Source of the DNA: Alphaproteobacteria bacterium
Lineage (GTDB): Bacteria > Myxococcota_A > UBA796 > CAJQPC01
Direction of reading: 5' to 3'
NCBI GenBank assembly: GCA_020632795.1
Contig: JACKEV010000006.1
Span: 1,236,501 to 1,300,500 of the forward strand
DNA length: 64,000 bases
Below, in pieces: positions 19,045 through 27,162 of this stretch. Position 1 is the first letter of the stretch, and each line of letters starts with the position of its first letter. The position numbers and the translations under genes are program-made. Under the pieces are notes generated by a model. The model saw only the letters and a list, made by a program, of their open reading frames with translations. It made no database searches and was not told the DNA's origin.

Positions 19045-20871
19045 ATGGCTACTCCTGCGATCGTCCTTCCGGATTACTGCCAAGAAGAGAAGCTCACAGG
19101 GATCTGGAGCTGGCTGACCACCGTCGATCACAAGCGGATCGGCGTGCTGTACGGTGCGACCGCCCTGTTCTTCTTCCTCGTCGGTGGCATCGAGGCGCTG
19201 ACCATCCGCGCCCAGCTCATCGTCCCCGACAACGACCTGGTGAGCGCCCACTTCTTCAACGGCCTGTTCACCATGCACGCCACCACCATGATCTTCCTGG
19301 TGGTCATGCCCATGTCGGCGGCGTTCTTCAACTACATGGTCCCGCTGATGATCGGGGCCCGCGACGTCGCCTTCCCCCGGCTCAACGCGTTCTCCTACTG
19401 GACCTTCCTGTTCGGCGGGATCTTCATCAACGCGAGCTTCTTCTTCGGCGAGGCCCCGGCGGCCGGCTGGTTCGGCTACGCCAACCTCACCTCGTCGATG
19501 TACTCCCCGGGCATCGGGGTGGACTTCTGGGCCCTGGGTCTCCAGATCCTGGGCATCGCGTCCCTGGCCGCCGGGTTCAACTTCATCGTCACCATCCTGA
19601 ACATGCGGGCGCCGGGCATGACCCTGATGCGCATGCCGGTGTTCGTCTGGATGACCCTGGTGGTGCAGTTCCTGGTGGTCCTCTCCTTCCCGATGATCAC
19701 CGTCGCCCTCATCCTGCTCAGCTTCGACCGCTTCTTCGGCACCAACTTCTACGTGCCCGAGGCCGGCGGCGACCCCCTGCTGTGGCAGCACCTCTTCTGG
19801 CTGTTCGGCCACCCGGAGGTCTACATCCTCATCCTGCCCCCCATGGGCATGGTCTCCGAGGTCCTCCCGGTCTTCTCCCGCAAGCCGCTGTTCGGCGCCC
19901 CCTTCGTCATCTTCTCGGGCATCCTCATCGGCTTCGTGGGCTTCGGCGTGTGGTCGCACCACATGTTCACCACCGGCCTCGGTCCGGTGGCGGACACCGC
20001 CTTCTCCATGGCCACCATGCTCATCGCGGTTCCCACGGGCGTGAAGATCTTCAACTGGCTGGCCACCATCTGGGGCGGCTCCATCCGGTTCTCCACCGCG
20101 ATGTGGTTCGCGCTGGGCTTCATCAGCATGTTCACCATCGGCGGCCTGTCGGGCATCATGCACGCCTCTCCGCCCATCGACCTCCAGCAGCAGGACTCCT
20201 ACTTCGTCGTCGCGCACATCCACTATGTGCTCTATGGCGGCGCCATCATGGGCCTGTTCGCGGGCATCTACTACTGGTTCCCCAAGGTCACCGGGCGGCT
20301 GCTGGACGAGAAGCTGGGCAAGGCCCACTTCTGGCTCGGGCTCGTCGCGCTGAACGTGACCTTCTTCCCCATGCACTTCCTGGGGATGCAGGGGATGCCC
20401 CGTCGCATCTTCACCTACGAGGGCGGGCTGGGCTGGGACCTGTACAACTTCATGGCCACCATCGGCGCCTTCGCCCTGGCCTTCTCCGTGCTCATCTTCT
20501 TCATCAACATCGTGAAGAGCCTGCGTGACGGCGAGGTGGCGGGCGGAGACCCCTGGGACGCCGCGACCCTGGAGTGGACCATCAGCTCCCCGCCCCCGGT
20601 CCACAACTTCGACCTGATGCCCAACGTCACCAGCGACCGCCCCTTCTGGGACCAGAAGTACGGCGACGCCACCGACGACACCACCGAGATGGCCGAGGAC
20701 CTCCCCGACGAGCTGCACATCCACATGCCGCCGGGCTCCTACTGGCCGATGCTGACGTCCTTCGGTGTGCTGACCGTGTTCTGCGGACTCATGATCCACC
20801 CGGTCGTCCTGGTCACCGGCGCGCTCATCGTCGTGGTCTCCATCGTCTCCTGGAACTTCGAGCCGGCCTGA
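19045..20871 (+). CDS. ctaD: Cytochrome c oxidase subunit I (A-type heme-copper oxidase)
   Basis: This is the catalytic subunit that reduces oxygen and pumps protons. The 608-residue protein has about twelve helices. Ligands visible are the heme a His in F-T-M-H-A-T-T, the CuB His and cross-linked Tyr in H-P-E-V-Y, the H-H pair in W-S-H-H-M, and the heme a3/heme a His in H-I-H-Y-V-L. D-channel residues are kept (G-A-R-D-V-A-F-P-R-L-N) as is the K-channel T-G-V-K, and the Glu in H-P-E-V-Y marks the A1-type D-channel end. GGAG lies 7 nt before the ATG. Confidence 0.98.
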   Translation: MATPAIVLPDYCQEEKLTGIWSWLTTVDHKRIGVLYGATALFFFLVGGIEALTIRAQLIVPDNDLVSAHFFNGLFTMHATTMIFLVVMPMSAAFFNYMVPLMIGARDVAFPRLNAFSYWTFLFGGIFINASFFFGEAPAAGWFGYANLTSSMYSPGIGVDFWALGLQILGIASLAAGFNFIVTILNMRAPGMTLMRMPVFVWMTLVVQFLVVLSFPMITVALILLSFDRFFGTNFYVPEAGGDPLLWQHLFWLFGHPEVYILILPPMGMVSEVLPVFSRKPLFGAPFVIFSGILIGFVGFGVWSHHMFTTGLGPVADTAFSMATMLIAVPTGVKIFNWLATIWGGSIRFSTAMWFALGFISMFTIGGLSGIMHASPPIDLQQQDSYFVVAHIHYVLYGGAIMGLFAGIYYWFPKVTGRLLDEKLGKAHFWLGLVALNVTFFPMHFLGMQGMPRRIFTYEGGLGWDLYNFMATIGAFALAFSVLIFFINIVKSLRDGEVAGGDPWDAATLEWTISSPPPVHNFDLMPNVTSDRPFWDQKYGDATDDTTEMAEDLPDELHIHMPPGSYWPMLTSFGVLTVFCGLMIHPVVLVTGALIVVVSIVSWNFEPA

Positions 20872-20910
20872 TTTCCACCGTCTCCCCAAGCACCTTCGAG
20901 GAATACCATC

Positions 20911-21528
20911 GTGTCTGATCACGCCGCCGCGTCGGTCCACGAACATCCGCCGCCAAGCTTCGGTGTCCCCAACATCAAGCTCGCGTTCTGGATGTTCCTC
21001 GCCTCCGACTGCATGCTCTTCGGATCGCTCATCGCGACCTACCTGGCTTACCGTGGCAAGGACCAGCTCTTCGCCAACGGCCCCTACCCCCGGGACGTCT
21101 TCTCGGTCGCCGTCACCTCGATCTCCACCTTCGACCTGCTGATGAGCTCGTTCACGATGGTGCTCGCGGTCGCGGCCATCCAGCGCGGGGACCTGTTCAA
21201 GACCCGCCTCTGGCTGTCGGCCACCGCGCTGCTGGGCGCCATCTTCGTGGGCTTCCAGGGCTACGAGTTCACCCACTTCTACCTGGAGGGCCTCTCCCTT
21301 CAGGGCAACCTGTTCGGGTCCAGCTTCTACGTGCTGACCGGCTTCCACGGCACCCACGTGAGCATCGGTGTCCTGTGGCTGCTCCTGGTCGTGGCGACCA
21401 GCTTCACCAAGCACAAGGGCAAGGTGACCCACCTGAACGTCGAGGTGGCCGGCCTGTACTGGCACTTCGTCGACATCGTCTGGATCGCCATCTTCACCCT
21501 CGTCTACCTCATGGAGTGGGCGTCATGA
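20911..21528 (+). CDS. ctaE: Cytochrome c oxidase subunit III
   Basis: The 205-residue protein has five hydrophobic helices, as in the short bacterial form. It carries the family motifs F-W-M-F-L-A-S-D, G-F-Q-G-Y-E-F, L-T-G-F-H-G-T-H-V and Y-W-H-F-V-D-I-V-W-I. It starts at GTG with GAGG about 10 nt upstream, 39 bp after ctaD. The N-terminus begins M-S-D-H, shared with several nearby membrane proteins. Its stop overlaps the next ATG. Confidence 0.96.
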   Translation: MSDHAAASVHEHPPPSFGVPNIKLAFWMFLASDCMLFGSLIATYLAYRGKDQLFANGPYPRDVFSVAVTSISTFDLLMSSFTMVLAVAAIQRGDLFKTRLWLSATALLGAIFVGFQGYEFTHFYLEGLSLQGNLFGSSFYVLTGFHGTHVSIGVLWLLLVVATSFTKHKGKVTHLNVEVAGLYWHFVDIVWIAIFTLVYLMEWAS

Positions 21529-22211
21529 GTGACCACGATTCCCACCACGACGGTGGCTTCCACCCCACCGTCGGCTTCTACACCATCGTCGCGGTGGTGC
21601 TGGGCATCATCACGGGCATCGAGCTGGGTCCGCTGTTCAACCTGTACCCGCTGGGGCCGGGCCTGCTGCTCTTCCTCTCTGCGGCCAAGTTCAGCGCGGT
21701 CGTGATGCTGTTCATGCACCTGTGGTTTGACGAGGCGATCTACAAGAAGCTCTTCATCCCCTCCCTGCTGCTCGCCATCGTGATGATCAGCGTGGTGTAC
21801 GTGCTCTTCTCGGACTACCGGCCCGAGTACCGCACCGCCTACACCGGTCCGGTGCGCGGCTTCGTCGCGGCCGATGTCCTCGCCGCGGAGAAGGCCCCCG
21901 CCGCGCCGGCCCACGGCGAAGAGGGCGGCACCGAGGGTGGCTCTGAGGGCACCGCCAAGGTCGCGGCGGCCGACGGCGCCAAGATCTTCCAGACCAACTG
22001 CGTGGCCTGTCACGGCGCTGACGCCACCGGCGGGGTCGGACCCAACCTGACCGACGGCGAGTGGCTGCACGGCGGCACCCTCGCCGACATCAAGAACACC
22101 GTCACCAACGGCGTGCCTGGCACCGCCATGATCTCCTGGACGCCGGTCGTCGGTGAGGCCGGGGTCGCTGCGGTCGCCGATTACGTCCACGGGCTGGGCG
22201 GGGGTCAGTAG
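21525..22211 (+). CDS. ctaF: Cytochrome c oxidase subunit IV-like protein fused to a cytochrome c domain
   Basis: The first 110 residues match the prokaryotic subunit IV family: His-rich N-terminus M-S-D-H-D-S-H-H, then three membrane helices with K-F-S-A-V-V-M-L-F-M-H-L between. An Ala/Glu/Gly-rich linker leads to a class I cytochrome c domain (about 148-228) with heme motif C-V-A-C-H (21999-22013), G-V-G-P-N-L and a distal-Met candidate near P-G-T-A-M-I-S-W. Thus the oxidase has two fused cytochrome c domains, here and on CtaC. The ATG overlaps the ctaE stop by 4 bp. Confidence 0.92.
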   Translation: MSDHDSHHDGGFHPTVGFYTIVAVVLGIITGIELGPLFNLYPLGPGLLLFLSAAKFSAVVMLFMHLWFDEAIYKKLFIPSLLLAIVMISVVYVLFSDYRPEYRTAYTGPVRGFVAADVLAAEKAPAAPAHGEEGGTEGGSEGTAKVAAADGAKIFQTNCVACHGADATGGVGPNLTDGEWLHGGTLADIKNTVTNGVPGTAMISWTPVVGEAGVAAVADYVHGLGGGQ

Positions 22212-22219
22212 GAGGCAAG

Positions 22220-23146
22220 ATGCCTGGCTTCGTCGCCCTCGCCACCTGGCTGCTCAGCGGGGAGGCCTGGGCCCACCAGGGCATCGCCCCGATCCTTGAG
22301 GTCACGGACTACTCCCAGCTCCCCGACGCCCCTCCCGGCGTCTGGATGGATCTGTCGGTCCACCCGAGTACGGTCATCGGCTGCGCGCTGATGGCCGCGT
22401 TCTATCTCTACGCGGTCGGTCCGCTCCGTGAGAAGCGGGGCTGGGCCCCCTCCGTGAGCCGACGGCACATCGCGTGCTTCCTGGGCTCGATGGGCGTGAT
22501 CCTGCTCTCGCTGAACGGCCCCATCCACCACCTCAGCGACAACTACCTCTTCTCCATGCACATGGTGCAGCACCTGCTGCTCACGCTGGTGGTGCCCTAC
22601 CTGTTCATCCTGGGGCTGCCAGGGTGGCTGGTGGAGGGGCTGCTCGGAGACGGCGTGCTCAAGGCTCTGGCCCGGGCCGCCACCCGGCCCGTCCCGGCCT
22701 TCCTGGTCTACAACATGGTGCTGGTCATCTGGCACATGCCGCGCTTCTACGACCACACGATGGAGTCCCACCCCATCCACATCACCGAGCACCTGATGTT
22801 CATGGTCACCGCCGTGGTGTGCTGGTGGCCCATCCTGGGTGAGGCCCCCAGCCTCAAGTCCCTGGGCATGTTCGGCAAGATGGCCTACCTGTTCCTGCTC
22901 GGCCTGCCCATGAAGGCCCTGGGCGCCTTCATCACGGTGGCGCCGGACGTCCTCTATTCCTGGTACGCCCACGTTCCCCGGGTCTGGGGCCTCGACCCCA
23001 TCGCAGACCAGCGGCTGGGCGGCGTGATCATGTGGGTGCCGGCCGGGATCGTGATCTGGGGCTCCATCGGGGTGATGTTCGTGCGCTGGTACCGGGCGGA
23101 GACCCGGGGCTCCGCCGCACCGGCGCTCTCCGGGAGCCGATCGTGA
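22220..23146 (+). CDS. ctaG: CtaG (caa3-type) cytochrome oxidase assembly factor
   Basis: The 308-residue polytopic protein matches the caa3_CtaG family, distinct from the Cox11-type CtaG. Seven or so helices carry the conserved His residues of the family: S-M-H-M-V-Q-H-L-L-L, I-W-H-M-P-R-F-Y and I-T-E-H-L-M-F, which probably bind copper. A strong GGAGG lies 5 nt before the ATG, 8 bp after ctaF. It is likely to help CuA or CuB maturation of this oxidase. Its stop overlaps the next GTG start. Confidence 0.93.
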   Translation: MPGFVALATWLLSGEAWAHQGIAPILEVTDYSQLPDAPPGVWMDLSVHPSTVIGCALMAAFYLYAVGPLREKRGWAPSVSRRHIACFLGSMGVILLSLNGPIHHLSDNYLFSMHMVQHLLLTLVVPYLFILGLPGWLVEGLLGDGVLKALARAATRPVPAFLVYNMVLVIWHMPRFYDHTMESHPIHITEHLMFMVTAVVCWWPILGEAPSLKSLGMFGKMAYLFLLGLPMKALGAFITVAPDVLYSWYAHVPRVWGLDPIADQRLGGVIMWVPAGIVIWGSIGVMFVRWYRAETRGSAAPALSGSRS

Positions 23147-23568
23147 TCCTGCTGCTGCTGTCCCTGGCCTGCGCCACGTCGGACACCGCCCCCCAGGATG
23201 AGCCCGCCGGCGCGCTGACCCAGCGCGGCCTCTACCGGGTCGAGCTGGCGTTCACGCCCGAGCCCCCTCCCCTGTCCAGGCTGTTCGAGGTCCAGGCCAC
23301 CGTTCGCGACGCGCGCGGTGGCGCTCCGGTCACCGACGCCGTCGTGGCCATCGACGCCCAGATGCCCGACCACGGGCACGGCATGTCCACCCAGCCGGTC
23401 AACGAGCCGCCCCCCGGCTGCGCCGAGGCCCCCTGCACGCACCCCGACGGGGTCTACCGCACCACCGGCATGAAGTTCCACATGCCCGGCCGGTGGACGG
23501 TCTCCGTCGACGTGCAGGGTCCGGCGGGCAGCGACCGCGCGGTCATCCCTTACGAGATGGCGCCGTGA
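23143..23568 (+). CDS. YtkA/FixH-like lipoprotein
   Basis: The 141-residue product begins with a short leader ending in L-S-L-A-C (lipobox) and a beta-rich domain of the YtkA/FixH type: a V-x-D-A-x-V pattern, then Q-M-P-D-H-G-H-G-M and a late M-K-F-H-M-P-G-R-W. The His/Met-rich loops suggest metal, probably copper, contact. The GTG start has GGGAG upstream and overlaps the ctaG stop (GTGA). Position in the oxidase operon suggests a role in copper handling; this is inference. Confidence 0.82.
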   Translation: MILLLLSLACATSDTAPQDEPAGALTQRGLYRVELAFTPEPPPLSRLFEVQATVRDARGGAPVTDAVVAIDAQMPDHGHGMSTQPVNEPPPGCAEAPCTHPDGVYRTTGMKFHMPGRWTVSVDVQGPAGSDRAVIPYEMAP

Positions 23569-24794
23569 TCGGCATCATCGCCGTCCTGCTCGCTTGCGGG
23601 AGCGCCCCGGACCCCTCGACCCCCCAGCAGCCCGGCGGCTGGAGCCCCGCCGAGCGCGCCCTCATCGCCTCCATCGCGGGCGTGCCCGAGCTGCCCCCCT
23701 CGCCGACAAACCGGGTCGCGGACGACCCCGACGCCGCCACCCTGGGCAGCGACCTCTTCTTCGACGTCCGGCTGTCGGGCAACGGCGAGGTGTCCTGCGC
23801 CACCTGCCACGACCCCGGCCACTACTTCGCGGATCCGAAGCCCCTCTCCGAGGGCCTGGGCCAGACCACCCGCCACGCCCCCACCATCGTCGGGGCCCAG
23901 TGGGCCGCCTGGCTGTTCTGGGACGGGCGCGCCGACAGCCTGTGGTCCCAGGCCCAGGGGCCGCTGGAGAGCGCCGCCGAACACGGCACCAACCGCCTGG
24001 AGATCGCGCACCTCGTCGCCACCCACTACCGCGACCGCTACGAGGCGCTGTTCGGACCGCTCCCGCCCCTGGAGGACCGCGCGCGCTTCCCGGTCGAGGG
24101 GCGCCCCGACCCCGGCTTCATCAACGGCCCCGACCACAAGGCCTGGATCGCCATGACCGAGGCCGATCAGGACGCCGTCAACCGGGTGTTCGCGAACGTC
24201 GCCAAGGCCATCGAGGCGTTTGAGCGCACCCTGCTCCCCGGGGAGAATGCCCTGGACCGCTACGCCGCCGCGCTGCAGGCGGGCGACCCCACCGGCGGCG
24301 GACACCTGACCGACGCCCAGGAGCGCGGCCTGTCCCTGTTCATCGGCGACGCCGGCTGCATCAACTGCCACAACGGCCCCATGCTGACCGACGACGCCTT
24401 CCACAACCTGGGCCTGCCGATCCCAGAGGGCAAGGCCCCCGACATGGGGCGCGCGGTGGGCGCCCGCCTGGTGCTCGACGCCCCCTTCAACTGCCAGAGC
24501 GCCTACAGCGACGCCGAGGACTGCCCCGAGCTGCGCTACCTGAACCCGGACTTCCCCGACTTCATCACCGCCTTCAAGACCCCCACCCTGCGCAACGTCG
24601 CGGAGACGGCCCCCTACATGCACGACGGCCGGTTCGCCGCCCTCACCGACGTCCTGGCCTTCTATCAGGTCCTCCCCGGCAAGCCCGCGTTCGGGCACCG
24701 CGAGCTGACGCTGGAGCCCCTGCGCCTCTCTCAGGCGGACCTGGACGCGCTGGAGGCCTTCCTGGGGGCCCTCACCGGCCCGCCACCGTCCTGA
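23565..24794 (+). CDS. ccp: Di-heme cytochrome c peroxidase (CcpA/MauG family), lipoprotein
   Basis: The 409-residue protein has two heme motifs, C-A-T-C-H (23796-23810) and C-I-N-C-H (24357-24371), the spacing of bacterial cytochrome c peroxidases, with F-F-D-x-R-L-S and K-T-P-T-L-R-N-V signatures. A short leader ends in L-L-A-C, so it is a predicted lipoprotein. It would reduce peroxide with electrons from cytochrome c. The GTG start overlaps the YtkA-like stop (GTGA). The last gene of the oxidase locus, it overlaps the convergent TIGR02757 gene by 23 bp. MauG-like roles cannot be excluded. Confidence 0.92.
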   Translation: MIGIIAVLLACGSAPDPSTPQQPGGWSPAERALIASIAGVPELPPSPTNRVADDPDAATLGSDLFFDVRLSGNGEVSCATCHDPGHYFADPKPLSEGLGQTTRHAPTIVGAQWAAWLFWDGRADSLWSQAQGPLESAAEHGTNRLEIAHLVATHYRDRYEALFGPLPPLEDRARFPVEGRPDPGFINGPDHKAWIAMTEADQDAVNRVFANVAKAIEAFERTLLPGENALDRYAAALQAGDPTGGGHLTDAQERGLSLFIGDAGCINCHNGPMLTDDAFHNLGLPIPEGKAPDMGRAVGARLVLDAPFNCQSAYSDAEDCPELRYLNPDFPDFITAFKTPTLRNVAETAPYMHDGRFAALTDVLAFYQVLPGKPAFGHRELTLEPLRLSQADLDALEAFLGALTGPPPS

Positions 24795-25662
24795 CGCTGG
24801 GCGGCGGCGCGTCGCAGCCCTTACGCAGCGGGCAGGGCGAGCAGACCTCGGGGTCCCGTACCCCCTTGCAGGCCCCCGAGATGCCCAGGTGGGCGATGGC
24901 GAAGTCCAGCCGCACGGGGTCCAGGGGGTCGATGCGGCGGAGCTGCGCGGTGAGCTGCTCCGCCACCCTCCAGCTCGCGGTGCTGGTGCGGATGAGGCCC
25001 AGGAAGCGCGCGATGCGCATGACGTGGGTGTCCAGGGGCATGACGAGGTCCGCAGGGCGCAAGCAGGTCCACAGGCCGAGGTCCACCCCCTCGGTGGGCG
25101 GGCGCACCAGCCACCGCAGCATCATGTTCCAGCGCTTGCAGGCCGAGCCCGTGGAGGGGCGGCTCAGGAAGTAGCGCACCCCTCGGCTGAGCGACCCGGA
25201 GGGCGCGACGGCGCGGGCCTCCTGCTCCAGCGCCGTCGCGGCGCCCTCCAGCGCGGCGCGCGCCGAGCCCCCTCCGAAGAGAGGCTCCAGCCCCCCGTGC
25301 TGCGCGCGCACGCGGCGCAGCGCGCCGAACAGCACCACCAGGTCCGGCCCCCGAACCCACCGGTAGACCACGGGGGCCAACGCCGGACCCTCCACGTTGG
25401 GGTCGAAGTGGTCGATGTAGGCCCGCGGCCCGCCCTGCGCGTCCATCCGGTCGAACAGGCCCTCGAGCACGGGCCCGAACAGGGTCACCCGTCCGAAAGC
25501 GAACCCGGACGCGAGCACCGCCGCGATCTCGACGTCCTCATGCCGGGTGTACCGGCGCGGGAAGCGGATCGGGTCGGTGCGCAGCCGGGCCTGGAAGTCG
25601 GTCTGCGCATAGAGCTGCTCCAGCCCCGCGCCGACGGCCGTGAGCCGCTCCGGCGCGGTCAT
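24772..25662 (-). CDS. TIGR02757 (DUF2400) family protein, HhH-GPD-like with Fe-S motif
   Basis: The 296-residue protein fits the TIGR02757 family: R-Y-x-x-x-x-D-V-E-I-A-A-x-L-A-S near the start, a central K-R-W-N-M-M-L-R-W, P-L-D-T-H-V-M-R-I-A, and a C-terminal Cys cluster (C-x6-C-x2-C-x5-C: C...C-S-P-C...C) like the iron-sulfur motif of endonuclease III-type enzymes. The biochemical role of the family is not established. GGAG lies 7 nt before the ATG. Confidence 0.85.
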   Translation of the reverse strand: MTAPERLTAVGAGLEQLYAQTDFQARLRTDPIRFPRRYTRHEDVEIAAVLASGFAFGRVTLFGPVLEGLFDRMDAQGGPRAYIDHFDPNVEGPALAPVVYRWVRGPDLVVLFGALRRVRAQHGGLEPLFGGGSARAALEGAATALEQEARAVAPSGSLSRGVRYFLSRPSTGSACKRWNMMLRWLVRPPTEGVDLGLWTCLRPADLVMPLDTHVMRIARFLGLIRTSTASWRVAEQLTAQLRRIDPLDPVRLDFAIAHLGISGACKGVRDPEVCSPCPLRKGCDAPPPSVRTVAGR

Positions 25663-25681
25663 GGGGCTGCTCCGAGGGCGC

Positions 25682-25975
25682 CTACTTGGGCGCCTCGCCC
25701 TCGGCGGGAGCCGCAGCGGCCGCAGCCGCAGCCTCGGCGGCGTCCAGGCGACCCTGCAGCTCCTTGAGCTGGGACTCGAGCGATGAGACCCGCTCGTTCA
25801 CCGCCGCCTCGCGCTGGGAGGCCTGGTAGTCCACCTTGACCGTGCCCCGCACGACCGAGTTGGTCCGCTGGTAGTTGTAGAAGTTGATGGCCAGCGACAG
25901 CAGCGCGAGGATGAACGCGACGGCGGCGATGGTGGACAGGTTCTGCTGGGTGACGGGACCCTGGTGCTCGGACAT
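25682..25975 (-). CDS. Small single-pass membrane protein with coiled coil
   Basis: 97 residues: a short N-terminus beginning M-S-E-H, a membrane helix (about 13-33), a heptad-like coiled coil with R-V-S-S-L-E-S-Q-L-K-E-L (about 55-80), and an Ala/Glu-rich tail. GGAGG lies 6 nt before the ATG. It is 19 bp upstream of the TIGR02757 gene on the same strand. The start resembles CtaE, CtaF and the 45-aa protein nearby. No family recognised. Confidence 0.7.
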   Translation of the reverse strand: MSEHQGPVTQQNLSTIAAVAFILALLSLAINFYNYQRTNSVVRGTVKVDYQASQREAAVNERVSSLESQLKELQGRLDAAEAAAAAAAAPAEGEAPK

Positions 25976-26044
25976 GCTCGGCCTCCCTGTTCAGGAATCC
26001 GCCCGATGGTAGGACGAGGGGGGGCCAGGAGTCAAAGCCGCGCC

Positions 26045-26827
26045 TCACCCGGGGTCACCCGCTGGCCGCGCGCGGCTGGGGCGACGGGCCTTGCGGATGC
26101 CGCGCTCCGCCTCGTCCCGGAGCATGCGGGGGACCCCGCCCCGGACGTCGGCCAGCATGGCCTCGACGGCGTCGGGGTCGTGGGTCGCCCAGCTCCGGAG
26201 CACCCGGGAGAGGGCCTTGCGGACGTGGGGATCCGGGTCCCGCAGGAAGGCTCGGATGACCGGCTCGATCTCCGCGCTGATCGGCGCGTCCACGAAGCGG
26301 ATCCGGCGCTCCCCCATGCGCTCGCGCAGCGCGGCAGCTGCCGGCCCGGACAAGGGCTCGGGCAGGGCCGCGAGGGTCGCGAGCACCGCCGCGCGTCGGG
26401 CGTAGGGGCGCTCGTGGTCGGCGTAGCCCGTCAGGCTGGCCCCCAGGGGCTCCCCCGCCGCGAGCAGGCCCGGCCCCAGCACCAGCCAGCCGATCGCCTC
26501 GGCGGTGTCGGTGTCGTCCACCAGCTCCATCCAACGCTCCGCCAGATCGAGGGCCTCGTGGGGCGCGTCCGGGGTCACCGCCGCGAGCAGCCCCACGGCC
26601 ACCAGGCCGTCCTCGAACGCCGTGCAGAACAGGGTGTGCAGGGCGTCCTCGTCTGCGGGCAGGCGGGGCGGGTGCTTCCGCCAGGTCTCGGCGAGCACCC
26701 GGGTGACCTCGGCCAGCGGGGTCCCCCGGAGGCCCCGCAGCGGGCGCATGTGCTTGAGGCGCTTGCGCGCGGTGTCGCGCTCGGAGCGCTTCTCGAGGGT
26801 CTCGGAGATGGAGGAGGCAGGAAACAT
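26045..26827 (-). CDS. HEAT-repeat protein resembling DNA alkylation repair (AlkD) family
   Basis: The 260-residue, all-helical protein has the AlkD-type array of HEAT repeats, clearest in H-E-R-P-Y-A-R-R-A-A-V-L and D-P-D-P-H-V-R-K-A-L-S-R-V-L-R. AlkD glycosylases remove bulky alkyl bases without flipping them, using a W-D-x-x-D patch. Here the corresponding region reads V-D-D-T-D-T-A-E-A, lacking the Trp, so glycosylase activity is uncertain. It is divergent from the 45-aa membrane protein gene. Confidence 0.6.
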   Translation of the reverse strand: MFPASSISETLEKRSERDTARKRLKHMRPLRGLRGTPLAEVTRVLAETWRKHPPRLPADEDALHTLFCTAFEDGLVAVGLLAAVTPDAPHEALDLAERWMELVDDTDTAEAIGWLVLGPGLLAAGEPLGASLTGYADHERPYARRAAVLATLAALPEPLSGPAAAALRERMGERRIRFVDAPISAEIEPVIRAFLRDPDPHVRKALSRVLRSWATHDPDAVEAMLADVRGGVPRMLRDEAERGIRKARRPSRARPAGDPG

Positions 26828-26863
26828 GCGCCCACCTACCCCATCGGCCTCTGCTCCGGCAAG

Positions 26864-26884
26864 GGCCGCCGCGCGGTGGCGGCC
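26864..26884. repeat. Inverted repeat in a divergent intergenic region
   Basis: A 7-bp GC stem (GGCCGCC and GGCGGCC, 7-nt loop) lies between the AlkD-like gene and the 45-aa ORF. It could be an operator or chance in GC-rich DNA; no clear promoter boxes are seen in the same 113-bp gap. Confidence 0.25.
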
Positions 26885-26940
26885 GACGGGGCCGACGTGT
26901 TAGGGCTTCCAGACCTCAGAACCCCTCACCAGGAATGACC

Positions 26941-27078
26941 ATGTCCGACCACGGCCACAACGACATGGAGAACGCCGCCCCCCTCACTGACGCGCTGACC
27001 GTCCTGGTCCCCGTCATCGGGGTCATGTTCGCGTTCGGCTTCACGGTCTACCTGATCGTCAGCTCCTCGATCCACTAG
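26941..27078 (+). CDS. 45-aa single-pass membrane protein with His-rich start
   Basis: This short frame starts M-S-D-H-G-H-N-D-M, has one strongly hydrophobic helix (about residues 20-40) and stops after S-S-S-I-H. AGGA lies 6 nt before the ATG; another ATG two codons upstream is in frame. Codon choice shows the third-position GC bias of the neighbouring genes. Its M-S-D-H start matches CtaE and CtaF, so it may be a small oxidase- or membrane-complex subunit, but this is inference. The PBP gene follows after 84 bp. Confidence 0.65.
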   Translation: MSDHGHNDMENAAPLTDALTVLVPVIGVMFAFGFTVYLIVSSSIH

Positions 27079-27162
27079 CCGCCTCCTCCCTGCCGCGCAG
27101 GCCGCCCTGGCCCGCGCACCCTCCCCTCCTCCTCCGCGCACCCCCGCGCCCCCTCAGCATCC

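Noticed and set aside
19006..21465. Long acidic, His/Glu/Gly-rich antisense frame across ctaD and ctaE
   Set aside because: It is the complement of strongly conserved oxidase genes and has no start context or family match.
26828..26940. Promoter pair between the divergent AlkD-like and 45-aa genes
   Set aside because: No -35/-10 pair with reasonable spacing was found on either strand; only a GC inverted repeat is listed.
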